A stretch of DNA of 64,000 bases, from assembly GCA_964568675.1 (NCBI GenBank), contig CAZMQV010000005.1:1-64000 (forward strand), written 5' to 3'. This document shows, piece by piece, positions 35,165 to 44,414 of this stretch. How positions within the stretch are numbered: the first letter of the stretch is position 1; the number at the start of each line of letters is the position of its first letter. The translations under genes and the position numbers were made by a program. The DNA comes from UPXZ01 sp964568675. GTDB lineage: Bacteria > Bacteroidota > Bacteroidia > Bacteroidales > Paludibacteraceae. The notes under the pieces are model-generated. The model was not told the origin of the DNA. It worked only from the letters and a program-made list of their open reading frames with translations, and ran no database searches.

Positions 35165-35537
35165 GAATCACCAAGCATGTTTTTAACTAAAACGAAAGTT
35201 TTCGAGCAAATCACCAAACGTGGTTTTAACAAAAATAAAGTTATTCGAGCAAATCACCAAGCATGTTTTTGACAAAAACAAAAGTTTTTGTACAAATCAC
35301 CAAGCATGTTTTTGGCAAAAACAAAAGTTTTTGTACGAATCACCAAGCATGTTTTTAGCAAAAACAAAAGTTTTTGTACAAATCACCAAACATGTTTTTA
35401 GCAAAAACAAAAGTTTTTGTACAAATCACCAAGCATGTTTTTAGCAAAAACAAAAGTTTTTGTACAAATCACCAAGTGTGTTTTTAGCAAAAATGAAAGT
35501 TTTTGTACAAATCACCAAGTGTGTTTTTGGCAAAAAG
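35165..35537. repeat. 43-bp tandem repeat, nine copies
   Basis: Units begin at 35165, 35208, 35251, 35294, 35337, 35380, 35423, 35466 and 35509 (the last partial), with an exact 43-bp period. Most units contain a small inverted repeat, caaaaac-aaaa-gtttttg (7-bp stem, 4-nt loop), and the word aaatcaccaagcatg. The two outermost units at the left are more diverged than the central ones. As 43 is not a multiple of three, no frame repeats, so the array is non-coding. There are no unique spacers. Confidence 0.95.
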
Positions 35538-35656
35538 TCGCGCCACACTGCAAACTCCATTAAACGAAATAAGCAAAATAATATGAGGATGGTCAAAACC
35601 CCAAGGACGCGTCGGTTTGCTCCAACTCGCGCGTAGGGCTTATAATAAGGTGTGAA

Positions 35657-35686
35657 AAGGGCTGTCCCTAAATAGGAACAGCCCTT
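35657..35686. terminator. Hairpin downstream of the macroglobulin-like gene
   Basis: 12-nt arms (35657-35668 with 35675-35686) pair with one mismatch around a 6-nt loop. On the minus strand it lies about 180 bp past the gene end and is followed by TTTT, so it may be that gene's terminator. Confidence 0.6.
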
Positions 35687-35865
35687 AGTTTATCGTCTTT
35701 TACCCGTCGCTCCATCAAATGTATCCCTGGCGAGCTGTACGCCGGCATCGCTCGTTTCCGATTAGTTTGACAAGGCTAAGACATAAAGTAACTTATAAAA
35801 GTGCAAAATTGCTGTAACAATACACTAAGCATTTTTCTTCGTTATACCTCGTTTGAAAGCGCCGA

Positions 35866-38800
35866 TTATTCGACCGTAATCTTTTCTCCGGCTGTGTGTG
35901 CCGTAAATTCTGGAGCGTAAAGACATTGCGTCGATGTAAATCCACTTGTGAAACTGCCGGTGTTGTTTACCCACGAGGCATGTTCGAACACGTAGGTGCC
36001 TTTGGGTAGATAGTCGAAGAAGTATTGCGTTGAAGCGTCTTTTATCGAGTAATAGTAAGCCACTGATTCGCGCCATTGATAGCCTGAGTTCTGCTCTACG
36101 GGTTCGAGGCAAGCAGCACGAAGGTCTTTAAGCGCTACAAATTCCATATCTCTGTCGGTAGTAAGCACCAGGCGGGTTATCAGTTTGTCGCCTTTCTTCA
36201 GTTTGGTTTGCTCTATCGGTACCATTGTTTTTTTTGCGCTCTCGGCTCTTTCTACAAATAGTTTTTTGCTAATACGAATCTCTTTCCCTACTTGTTTTAC
36301 TTGATCTATGTCTTGGAAGTATTGCCAATATGCAGCTCCCCAGCCAATAGTAGCGGTTCCTTTAGTCTGAACGGTGATGTTTCCCATCTCGGGTTTTAAT
36401 TCCGAAGTCGGCACACTCATCTTGAAATACCCGGTTCCGGCTTCTTTGCTTTCCGGCTTTAGCGTTTCTCTGCCTAAATTGATTATTGTTTCGCCTTCCG
36501 TTGTCGTCCAATCGTTGCCATAGTTCAAAAGGGCATATATCGCGTTTACTGTAGCGATTGGGCTATCCCATTTTTGGGTCTGTTTTTGCTTCAATAGCCA
36601 TATTTTCATTTCATCGAGCATGGATTGATTTAGTTTTATTTCCGCCATTGCTTCCATGATTGCTGTCTGTGTGGCTATCGGGCGTTCGTTCCACCACCAT
36701 CCGGGGCGGTTTTTTGCCCAATACATTCCCAATTCATCATTTTGAAGCGCGTTTTCTTCTATCGACTTGATGATGTTGTTGGCTACAATTGATTTGCCGT
36801 TGCGATGTGCCACTACCGCCATCATTGCCTTGCCGTAAAGCGTCCAGTCCATCCAGTATTTTTCCGACTGTGCGGTGTAGAAATCTACTGCCACACGCGC
36901 GTTCGCATCCACAGGAATGTCCTTGTATTCGGAGCGAGTATGCAGATAGAATAACTGCAGGTCGGTGATGACTTGTGATTTATGATAATCTTTATTCCAT
37001 TTCTTTAGTTCGGCGAAATCTCGGGCAATCTCCATGTCGAGGTATTTCAACGCTTTCCGAATCACCTGGTTTTCTTTTTCGCTTCGGGCGGTTTGTGTCA
37101 TCTTGTGAAGTCGAGCCATGTTCAATGCTATTTCTTGGGTGATATACCTGCTTTCTTTCATTCCTTTAAACCACGTGAAACCACCGCTCGGAAGCTGTAA
37201 TTCTATCAGTTTGTCAAGTGTGTGTGTCTGACTGGCTTGTTGGTTTAGAGCGAATAGGAGTGCGATTCGTTTCTTCTGTTCACTTTCGGTTTTGGCGTCG
37301 GTGAGCCACGGAGTTTCTTCAAGCAAGATGTTTTTCAACTCTTGGTTTTTCTGCAAATTCGAAAGCAACGCATCCCGGCTTCCCGTGTTGTTTTTCCATT
37401 GTTCGAAAACCGATTTTAGTTTTGGATTGGAGTTGGCAATGTGCGCCGCAAGCGAATTGGCATAATAAGCCGCAAGCAAATCAACTGCATTCGCTGTAGT
37501 AGGTTCGGCAAGTGATGGAAGTGCCTGAATTGCATACCAGGTAGGATTGCTCGAAAATTCCACGGTGAAGTTCTTCGTGTCAACGTTTTTCATGTTTTTC
37601 ACAAAGTTTGTGAAATTGAATACGCGTTTTTGATTGGCGCGTATTGTCAATGTTTGCGATTCGGTTATCAGTGCTTTGTCGGGCAATACGGGTAGGTATT
37701 TTTGCTCGCCATCAGAGAAGTTCTCGTTTTGCGCCACTACTTTTATTTTCACCAAATCGTATTTTTGCAACGCGTCCAAATTCCAGGTCGCAGTTTTCGA
37801 TGCTTTTGCTTCAAGCAATATCTTTTCTGCTGATTCAAATCTTTGAATCAGCTGTTCGTTCTCGGGGTCGATGATTTCGAGAAATAATTTTGCCGACTGT
37901 GGTGTCTCTGTCAGGTTTATTACAGTGGCTGCCAGAGTTAGTTTGTCGGATTTACGCACAAATCGTGGTAGATTCATCTGTATCATCAGCTCTTTTTGGG
38001 TAAGCACTTGCATAGTCTCTTGCCCAAAATAGAGATTGGCGCTGTGTGCCAGCATTTTTAGATTCCAACGTGTCAGACTTTCGGGGGCGGTAAAGCTAAA
38101 TTTTACATTACCTTCTTTGTCGGTATGCAATTGGGGGTAGAAAAAGGCTGTCTCATTGAAATTCTCCCGAACTTTTACTGTCTCACGCTGCGAATTTTCT
38201 TTTTCTTTTTGCGCGTTATCCTCCATCGATGCCATATTCGATGCCACAGCTGTCATCACTTTTTCTTCAAGTGGCGACGCGGATTCCAACATTATATCGT
38301 TACTCTGTTTTGCCATTCGTTTCAGCCCTCCGGCGCGGCCATAAGCCATTATGCGGTGGTTTTGATAGCCTAATGGCAATCCAAACCAGTTGAGCTCGTC
38401 AAGAAGATAGGCGGGTACGTTTCTCACATCGGGGTCGTTCCAAATAAATATCGAACCGGATTCGCCTTTTGTCAGCGTCCATCCCGATGTGTATTCTATT
38501 TGCTCGATGATAGCCGGGTTGAAACTCCAACTGTGAGGGCGCAAGGCATCGAGTGAAGCATCGTACATTGCCACAAGCATTTCAGCGCGATTTTTATCTC
38601 CGATCGATTGTGGGATATTAATGGTGTATTCAGCCTTTTCGCCCGGTTTAAGTTTGTCTCTGAATACTGAAACTATCGGTGTCAGTTTCTTCTCTTCCTG
38701 TTTTTTTCGGAGAATAACTTGCTCGGTATATAGTTTTTCGTCTTTCATAAATGTGAACATTACGGTAACTCCCGCGCCAATCGACTCATTGAATGGAATT

Positions 38801-41706
38801 TCGAATGTTTTTATTTCGTTGTTCAGCCTTGCCCAGCGCCGCTCCAACACGCGTTCGCCTTGCATTATTTCATACAACACGTCGCAGTTGTGTGTGGAAG
38901 TGCCAAACTTTATTTCGGCGCGCTCACCAACTACAAGTTCTGTTTTCGGCGCGAGTATCCATTTGTACATTCTTGCTGCCGGTTTTTTGTCGGTATTGGA
39001 ATAGATAATAAATTGCTTCTCTTCTTTTACCAAGTTTCCACGGTTGTCGCGCGTAGTGAGTGTGAGTCGGTATAGCCCCGATGTGAGTTTAGAGAGGTCG
39101 AGTTTCAGCTTTTCATCGGTTTTAAAACTTCCTTGTTGCGCTATTCGCTGAGGTTGTAGCTGGTTTGTGTCCGAAATATTCTCGAAATATTCTTCCGATG
39201 GTTTTAATTCGGAAAGCACAAAGTCAAGTTTCGAAATTGGAGTTTCGCCGTTGAGAGTTTGAGTGGAGATGTCGAGGGCGGTCGCGGTGGATTTCTCCAG
39301 TTTGTTTGGAATTTCCGCTATGATAAACAGCGCCTTGTCGCCTACCGATACGTTTTGCTCGTCGCTTTGTGTTTCTCCTTTGCTGTCGGTAACGTCGGTT
39401 ACCACCCGATAGGTGTAGTATTGTTCGTTGCCGCGCCACCAAGCTGTCGTCGGTTGTTTTGTTCGTTCGGGAGTAAAAGTGATGTCGAAGTTACCGTCCG
39501 CATTGGTTTTTGTAGTGCCGGAGCCAACTGTTTTTTCCTGCTCCCGAATCCACCAGCAGAAGCGGTGTGTTTGACGTAATACACGGTATTTTACTGTCGC
39601 GTCTGCCACTGCATAGCCCGAATAGGCTTTCACTTCGCCTTTCATACTCAGTTTTTCTCCAAATCGCACTTCATCTTTGGGGCGAGCGAGTGTAACTTCA
39701 AATGTAGGTCGTTTGTATTCTTCTACCCAAATGTTGATGGAGTTGCTGCCGCATTGCAGGCGATATGCGCCATTCAATCCGGATTCGGGAAGCATGAATG
39801 TGCCTTCAAAAGAGCCAAAATCATTGGATTTTACTTTCTTCTCGGTTATTTTCTCTCCATTCACATTGTAGAGTTCTATAGTTGCTGTGGCATTTGGGCT
39901 TGCTTGTTGCTTTTGCCTGTTATATACGATGCCTTTGAAGTAAAGGGCTTGCCCCGGTCGATATAGTGAACGGTCGGTGAATAGCGCGGTTTCATCACTC
40001 CCTAACTTATCGTTGGCGTTGTAATGTTGGTAATAACCATACGAGTTGGCTGAAGCTGTGAAGTAGCGATCGTTGCCTCTCTCGAAAACGACAATCCGGT
40101 TTTCATAATTGCTGTTTTTCTGATACGACACATTTCCTTCGTTGTTGCTTTTAAATTCGCCCAACGGTGTAGATTTATACCCACTTCCAGTCCATTTCTG
40201 CTCATAAGTTTTCACCAAAACATCTTTTTGCGGGTTTCCGCTCATCCTGTCGAGCACGTAAAGTTGCGTTTGTATATCTGACGAGCTTTTTTGAATAAAG
40301 GCGAAGTCGGTAACGGTGAAACTACCCGTGGCGCGCTCATTTCGGATTTTTGATTTGTTGGTGCTGATAAGAAATTCGTATATCCCATAGCTTCCCGTGT
40401 TAATCTCTATTTCGGATTTCACTGTATTGAAATTAGAGTCCGGCTTGATTTGAATTGTACGCTTTTCCACCTCCGTGCGTTTGGGGTAAAGCGATTTTTC
40501 CCGGCGTTGATTGGTCTTATAATTGAAATATTCAACTGCAGATGCTTCTACTTTGTAAATGCTAAGTTGCAATTCGGTAATGTTGTTGGTGTTTAATTGC
40601 AATTTTAATTTTGTGCCCGGCTTCACAGCTTCGCTATAATTCGCCGATATTTCCACTTTAAGTATCTGTGATTTGAGATTCTCAAGTAAGGCTATCCGCT
40701 TGTAATTCGGATAAGCCGAAATACCATCCACCACTATCCGATAGGCTGTTTTCTTCGCGTCATCCGCTTTCTCTTGTTCGTTTGCTCGGGTTAAATAATA
40801 CTCCGCTTTCTCGGCCAATACTTCTACTACCGCTTCGTTGCCGGTATATGCTTTCTCCAAAGCATTAAGCGCGGATAGATATTGCTCGTCTTTTGAGGGG
40901 TTTGTGTAATTCAGTTTTTGAAGTTCCGTATAAACCAGCGCGGGCAGGTTTTTTTGTTTACTATCGAAAGCTGTTGTTTGATTGAAAGTTTTGAGAATTT
41001 CGTTGTTCAGATTGTTTTCGTTTTTATTGCTTTCGTCTGAACTCATATATTCGTTGTTGGAGTTTTGTTCAATCTCTTTAAGCATCTCAATTTTTCGGTA
41101 TGCCAGAAAATGAAACAAAGTGGGTTGAAGCTGACGGCTGTCTTTTCCCAGCTCCACAAGGATAGCATATTTGGTTGTGGGTGTCTGCTGGAGCGTGTTC
41201 GAGTCGGTAAGCGAAGCGTTGGCATATTCAATTATTTTTTTGTAAAACATGCTTCGTGTCCATGTTTTCATGTCGGTTGGTTGGTTGCCCTCGATGTCGG
41301 TTCGTTGATCGATAATATATTTCTTCTCCTCATAATATTTGCCGTATAACTCTGCCGCCATGGAGTGGAGCAGTGCTTTCTCATCACTTCCACCCATCGT
41401 ATTGGCTTTCGCTTCGAGTTCACCAATCAGATTCTCCGTTTCATCCGGGTTTTTCTCCATTACGAAACGCATTTTATACACCAGCGCTTTGATAGTTTCG
41501 GCCGCGTTCTTTTCTTTTTCAGCTTGTGCCAATATGGCTTCTACCTCTTTCATAGCCGATTCCGGTCGCCCAAGGCGCGCAAATTCTTCTACTTTGTTCC
41601 ATCGAGTTTTCATAGTGTCTGCTGCTTTGTTTTGAGCCAACGCGATGCTGAGTGTGGCTATGAAAGCCAAAGCCAACGCCATTGACAAAAATAGTTTTGT
41701 TTTCAT
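35866..41706 (-). CDS. Large alpha-2-macroglobulin-like protein lacking the thioester
   Basis: Exported protein of 1946 residues with a signal peptide (1-25, ending ALAQ) and no lipobox. The N-terminal 300 residues are helical. A string of macroglobulin beta domains follows, with the MG2-like FTDRSLYRPGQALYFKG near residue 595, then the A2M core SFTAPESLTRWNLKMLA and a C-terminal helical thioester-domain-like fold (LPSGGFTWFKGMKESRYITQE). Where bacterial macroglobulins carry the CLEQ thioester, this protein reads LAEP (residues 1399-1402), so covalent trapping of proteases is not expected. It may be a periplasmic or surface protease-binding or structural protein. No penicillin-binding protein partner is adjacent. 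Confidence 0.9.
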   Translation of the reverse strand: MKTKLFLSMALALAFIATLSIALAQNKAADTMKTRWNKVEEFARLGRPESAMKEVEAILAQAEKEKNAAETIKALVYKMRFVMEKNPDETENLIGELEAKANTMGGSDEKALLHSMAAELYGKYYEEKKYIIDQRTDIEGNQPTDMKTWTRSMFYKKIIEYANASLTDSNTLQQTPTTKYAILVELGKDSRQLQPTLFHFLAYRKIEMLKEIEQNSNNEYMSSDESNKNENNLNNEILKTFNQTTAFDSKQKNLPALVYTELQKLNYTNPSKDEQYLSALNALEKAYTGNEAVVEVLAEKAEYYLTRANEQEKADDAKKTAYRIVVDGISAYPNYKRIALLENLKSQILKVEISANYSEAVKPGTKLKLQLNTNNITELQLSIYKVEASAVEYFNYKTNQRREKSLYPKRTEVEKRTIQIKPDSNFNTVKSEIEINTGSYGIYEFLISTNKSKIRNERATGSFTVTDFAFIQKSSSDIQTQLYVLDRMSGNPQKDVLVKTYEQKWTGSGYKSTPLGEFKSNNEGNVSYQKNSNYENRIVVFERGNDRYFTASANSYGYYQHYNANDKLGSDETALFTDRSLYRPGQALYFKGIVYNRQKQQASPNATATIELYNVNGEKITEKKVKSNDFGSFEGTFMLPESGLNGAYRLQCGSNSINIWVEEYKRPTFEVTLARPKDEVRFGEKLSMKGEVKAYSGYAVADATVKYRVLRQTHRFCWWIREQEKTVGSGTTKTNADGNFDITFTPERTKQPTTAWWRGNEQYYTYRVVTDVTDSKGETQSDEQNVSVGDKALFIIAEIPNKLEKSTATALDISTQTLNGETPISKLDFVLSELKPSEEYFENISDTNQLQPQRIAQQGSFKTDEKLKLDLSKLTSGLYRLTLTTRDNRGNLVKEEKQFIIYSNTDKKPAARMYKWILAPKTELVVGERAEIKFGTSTHNCDVLYEIMQGERVLERRWARLNNEIKTFEIPFNESIGAGVTVMFTFMKDEKLYTEQVILRKKQEEKKLTPIVSVFRDKLKPGEKAEYTINIPQSIGDKNRAEMLVAMYDASLDALRPHSWSFNPAIIEQIEYTSGWTLTKGESGSIFIWNDPDVRNVPAYLLDELNWFGLPLGYQNHRIMAYGRAGGLKRMAKQSNDIMLESASPLEEKVMTAVASNMASMEDNAQKEKENSQRETVKVRENFNETAFFYPQLHTDKEGNVKFSFTAPESLTRWNLKMLAHSANLYFGQETMQVLTQKELMIQMNLPRFVRKSDKLTLAATVINLTETPQSAKLFLEIIDPENEQLIQRFESAEKILLEAKASKTATWNLDALQKYDLVKIKVVAQNENFSDGEQKYLPVLPDKALITESQTLTIRANQKRVFNFTNFVKNMKNVDTKNFTVEFSSNPTWYAIQALPSLAEPTTANAVDLLAAYYANSLAAHIANSNPKLKSVFEQWKNNTGSRDALLSNLQKNQELKNILLEETPWLTDAKTESEQKKRIALLFALNQQASQTHTLDKLIELQLPSGGFTWFKGMKESRYITQEIALNMARLHKMTQTARSEKENQVIRKALKYLDMEIARDFAELKKWNKDYHKSQVITDLQLFYLHTRSEYKDIPVDANARVAVDFYTAQSEKYWMDWTLYGKAMMAVVAHRNGKSIVANNIIKSIEENALQNDELGMYWAKNRPGWWWNERPIATQTAIMEAMAEIKLNQSMLDEMKIWLLKQKQTQKWDSPIATVNAIYALLNYGNDWTTTEGETIINLGRETLKPESKEAGTGYFKMSVPTSELKPEMGNITVQTKGTATIGWGAAYWQYFQDIDQVKQVGKEIRISKKLFVERAESAKKTMVPIEQTKLKKGDKLITRLVLTTDRDMEFVALKDLRAACLEPVEQNSGYQWRESVAYYYSIKDASTQYFFDYLPKGTYVFEHASWVNNTGSFTSGFTSTQCLYAPEFTAHTAGEKITVE

Positions 41707-41789
41707 CGTTATTTTGTTTTTTATAGAGAGAATACAAAATTCATGCTAAGTTATACAAGTTTATTAAAATAGAAACTGTAAATTTTGAT

Positions 41790-41797
41790 TATTTTTG
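41790..41797 (+). promoter_or_regulatory. -7 box (TATTTTTG) before the DUF3108 gene
   Basis: Exact TAnnTTTG match about 102 bp before the ATG at 41899, with no clear -33 element. Confidence 0.4.
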
Positions 41798-41898
41798 CGG
41801 TCGCGTTCGCTTTCCGGCTAAATCTACTAATTTCGAAGTGTAAATTATGTTTTGGAACGGTTTTTGATTTCGCATTAATCTGTCATAAACATAAAACA

Positions 41899-42651
41899 AT
41901 GATGAAACCAATGAAAAAAATAATACTTTGCGTTTTACTTGCGGGAGTCGCGTTTGCAAGTAACAGTTTCGCTGCCTCTTGGCAAATAAAAAAAGGCGAA
42001 AAATTAAATTATAAAATTGCATTTAGCTCGGCGCTTACCGGAAGCATCAAAGGAGGCGATGCCAGCCTCACAGTGAAACCCTCAACGGTGAAGATAGATG
42101 GTAGGGAGGCGTATCATGCCATTCTGAAAGGTGGTACATCCGGCGTTATTGAATGGGTGTATAAGGTAGAAAATCTCTACGAAACGTTTATTGATACTCG
42201 TTCGGCCGCACCTCTGATGTACCGTCAGTCAGTTGTCGAAAATAAATACAAAAACAGCGATACGGTTTTTTTTAATCAGAGCGAAAATATCGCTTCGTAT
42301 CGGAATAAAACGTACAAAATACCAAACAATACGCAGGATTTTGTTTCGATGATCTATTACGTTCGAACGATTGATGTGGATAAACTAAAGAAAGGCGACA
42401 GCTTCACGATACCATTTTTTACTTCGGATAAAGTTTTGATTTCGAAAGTTGTGTTTGATGGAGTTGAAAAAATCCGATCAAATAGCAAAGACATTAATTG
42501 TTATGCTTTTAAGCCGCAAGTGGCAAAAGGAAAAGTATTTAATCATGACTATCCTGCTACAATCTGGATTTCGACCGACAGTAGCCGTGTGCCGGTGCTG
42601 ATAGAAGCTAAAATGAAAGTTGGGAAAATAAAGATGGAACTCAAGAAATAG
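41899..42651 (+). CDS. DUF3108 family exported protein
   Basis: Exported protein, 250 residues from the ATG at 41899 (adjacent ATGs at 41902 and 41911 are alternatives). A signal peptide (KKIILCVLLAGVAFASNSFAA) leads into a beta-rich domain matching the DUF3108 family, starting WQIKKGEKLNYKIAFSSALTGSIKGG. The frame is open to 41785, but those codons look non-coding. Function is not established; the fold is thought to be a periplasmic beta-sandwich. Confidence 0.85.
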   Translation: MMKPMKKIILCVLLAGVAFASNSFAASWQIKKGEKLNYKIAFSSALTGSIKGGDASLTVKPSTVKIDGREAYHAILKGGTSGVIEWVYKVENLYETFIDTRSAAPLMYRQSVVENKYKNSDTVFFNQSENIASYRNKTYKIPNNTQDFVSMIYYVRTIDVDKLKKGDSFTIPFFTSDKVLISKVVFDGVEKIRSNSKDINCYAFKPQVAKGKVFNHDYPATIWISTDSSRVPVLIEAKMKVGKIKMELKK

Positions 42652-42683
42652 AGTTGCCACATCCTGCGAATTGTTAGAAACAC

Positions 42684-42721
42684 AAAAAGCTTTGGAAACC
42701 ATTACGGTATCAAAGCTTTTT
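42684..42721. terminator. Bidirectional terminator after the DUF3108 gene
   Basis: An 11-bp perfect stem (42684-42694 with 42711-42721), extended inward with one mismatch, with A5 and T6 ends. It lies between the convergent DUF3108 and DUF4924 genes. Confidence 0.8.
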
Positions 42722-42744
42722 TCTTGTCTATGCAATTCGGTTTG

Positions 42745-43290
42745 CTAATCAAATTGAAGTTCACCGTCGAGGAAACGGCGATAATGTTTGTTAAGCAAAG
42801 TCAAGTAGCGGGTTATCTCCGTTTGTGTCCGTTGTGTTTCCAACGAGATTTCAGTTTTTTTCATTTTTAGAAGCATGATGCCGTAAAGAAAATTAAAAGC
42901 GAGTTCGATGTCGCTAATTTCTAATTCGCTTTGTTTCATGCGCAACGCGTTGAGCGAAGGAAGAATGGCAAAGAAACTGCCGTTGTATCCCGGCTCCTGC
43001 CCCGATTGCATTAGCTCTGTGTGAAAATCATTCAGTTGGATTATCACATTTTTATTTAACTGCAAATGCCCGTTTTGTTGCACGTTTTCATCGCGCATCA
43101 TCTCAATCAGACTTTCGTACCAATTGTATAGCGATTGTTTTTCTTCGCTTTCCACCGGATATGGTTCGATAATCGCGACGTTAATTTTATCGATGTTTAA
43201 TTCGAAAGCACGTATCAAATCTTCAATTTGCCACATGTAGAGGAGGTATTCAATGATATTTTGCTTTTTTAGTTGCGAGGCTATAAACAT
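42745..43290 (-). CDS. DUF4924 family protein
   Basis: Soluble, largely helical protein of 181 residues, matching the Bacteroidota-specific DUF4924 family (MFIASQLKKQNIIEYLLYMWQIEDLIRA at the start, TRYLTLLNKHYRRFLDGEL at the end). There is no signal peptide and no known function. It is last in the rplY-pth-S4 run, 53 bp after the S4-domain gene. Confidence 0.85.
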   Translation of the reverse strand: MFIASQLKKQNIIEYLLYMWQIEDLIRAFELNIDKINVAIIEPYPVESEEKQSLYNWYESLIEMMRDENVQQNGHLQLNKNVIIQLNDFHTELMQSGQEPGYNGSFFAILPSLNALRMKQSELEISDIELAFNFLYGIMLLKMKKTEISLETQRTQTEITRYLTLLNKHYRRFLDGELQFD

Positions 43291-43343
43291 GATTAATTTT
43301 GCTTTTTTAAGAAGTAAATACGGGGAACGAATGATGGTAGAAG

Positions 43344-43760
43344 TTATTTCTCGTCGATGTCGCTGTCATCCTCTTCTTCGTCGAGAAAGTAGGGTTCAAA
43401 GAAATCGTCGATGTCGCGTCTTTCTTTTTTCGTTGGGCGTCCGGTGCCGCGATCGCGTGCATTTTTAGCCGCAATTTTACCTAATTCTATTAGTTCCAAT
43501 TGGTCGGGTGTGGTTACATTTTCCATAAAGCCGGGAACGAGTTTTGCGTTCATGCGATTTTGAGCTAATGCCAGCACCCTGAATGAATAAATCACCGGAT
43601 TGAATTTAACTTGAATCACATCGCCTACTTTCACCACGCGCGAAGGTTTTACCTGTACGTTCTGAATCAAAATCTTTCCTTTTTTACATGCGTCGGTGGC
43701 GATGCTGCGGGTTTTGAATACGCGAACAGCCCAAAGCCATTTATCTATTCTAACTTCCAT
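43344..43760 (-). CDS. S4-domain RNA-binding protein (Hsp15/HslR-like)
   Basis: Protein of 138 residues from the ATG at 43760 (MEVRIDKWLWAVRVFKTRS); an upstream start would add eleven unconserved codons. The S4 RNA-binding domain spans about residues 1-60, with RIDKWLWAVRVFKTR and GKILIQNVQVKPSRVVKVGD. A basic middle (RDRGTGRPTKKERRDID) and a very acidic tail (EEEDDSDIDE) follow. The E. coli relative Hsp15 recycles stalled 50S subunits that still carry peptidyl-tRNA. That fits its place directly after peptidyl-tRNA hydrolase. Confidence 0.9.
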   Translation of the reverse strand: MEVRIDKWLWAVRVFKTRSIATDACKKGKILIQNVQVKPSRVVKVGDVIQVKFNPVIYSFRVLALAQNRMNAKLVPGFMENVTTPDQLELIELGKIAAKNARDRGTGRPTKKERRDIDDFFEPYFLDEEEDDSDIDEK

Positions 43761-43840
43761 TTGGTAAAATTTTTTTTTGAGGAAATCAACCAATCACTTT
43801 TTGCGGGAAACCGCTTTGTTTTACAGTTGTAGTCGGTTCC

Positions 43841-44404
43841 CTATTTGTTATTATACGCGTTCATGGTGTTTTGTGTGCCTGCCAAGCAGAAGCTTTTGAT
43901 TATTTCAATCGCTTTTTCCACTCTTTCGGGTATTGCCGAAGCTTCTTCCGCACCCCAATTGCCAAGAACGTAATGTACTTGAGCGCCTTTAGAAAAATCG
44001 TTGCCAATTCCGAATCGCAAACGGTTGTAATTGCTGTGACCCAATGTTTCCTGGATGTGTTTCAATCCGTTGTGTCCCGCATCCGAGCCTTTGGGCTTCA
44101 GGCGCAATGTGCCAAAAGGCAACGCGATGTCATCCACAAGTACCAGTACACGTTCGAGTGGAATGTTTTCTTGTTGCATCCAATAGCGCAAAGCATTGCC
44201 GCTAAGGTTCATGTAGGTGGATGGTTTTAGCAGAATGAGGCTTTTCCCTTTCAGTTTAACCTCGGTTATGGCGCCGTAACGCTTGTCGGTAAAAAAAACA
44301 TTGGACGCATCAGCAAATGCGTCCAATACTGTAAATCCGATGTTGTGGCGGGTATTTTGGTATTCCGAGCCAATATTACCCAGCCCTACAATCAAATACT
44401 TCAT
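43841..44404 (-). CDS. pth: Peptidyl-tRNA hydrolase
   Basis: Releases peptides from peptidyl-tRNAs dropped by ribosomes, 187 residues. The catalytic His is H20 in NTRHNIGF; VLVDDIALPFGTLRLKPKGSDAGHNGL and the C-terminal FGIGNDF region are conserved. It starts 10 bp after the rplY stop, an arrangement conserved in many bacteria. Confidence 0.97.
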   Translation of the reverse strand: MKYLIVGLGNIGSEYQNTRHNIGFTVLDAFADASNVFFTDKRYGAITEVKLKGKSLILLKPSTYMNLSGNALRYWMQQENIPLERVLVLVDDIALPFGTLRLKPKGSDAGHNGLKHIQETLGHSNYNRLRFGIGNDFSKGAQVHYVLGNWGAEEASAIPERVEKAIEIIKSFCLAGTQNTMNAYNNK

Positions 44405-44414
44405 TTACTGAGAA

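Larger units (their letters stand above)
34118..35865. other. 1.75-kb stretch without a convincing gene
   Basis: This holds the atp promoter region, a 43-bp repeat array (35165-35537) and a hairpin (35657-35686). No reading frame has a recognisable family. Two short minus-strand frames abutting near 34733 (one ending there, one running 34623-34733) read like protein but are only about 30-36 codons each and could be chance or the trace of a decayed gene. Confidence 0.6.

Noticed and set aside
35220..35444. Repeat-containing coding region of 74 residues
   Set aside because: The 43-bp period shifts the frame at each copy, so the protein would cycle through three unrelated frames; this is a by-product of the repeat.
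35165..35537. CRISPR array
   Set aside because: The copies are directly adjacent with a fixed 43-bp period and have no unique spacers; no cas genes are nearby.
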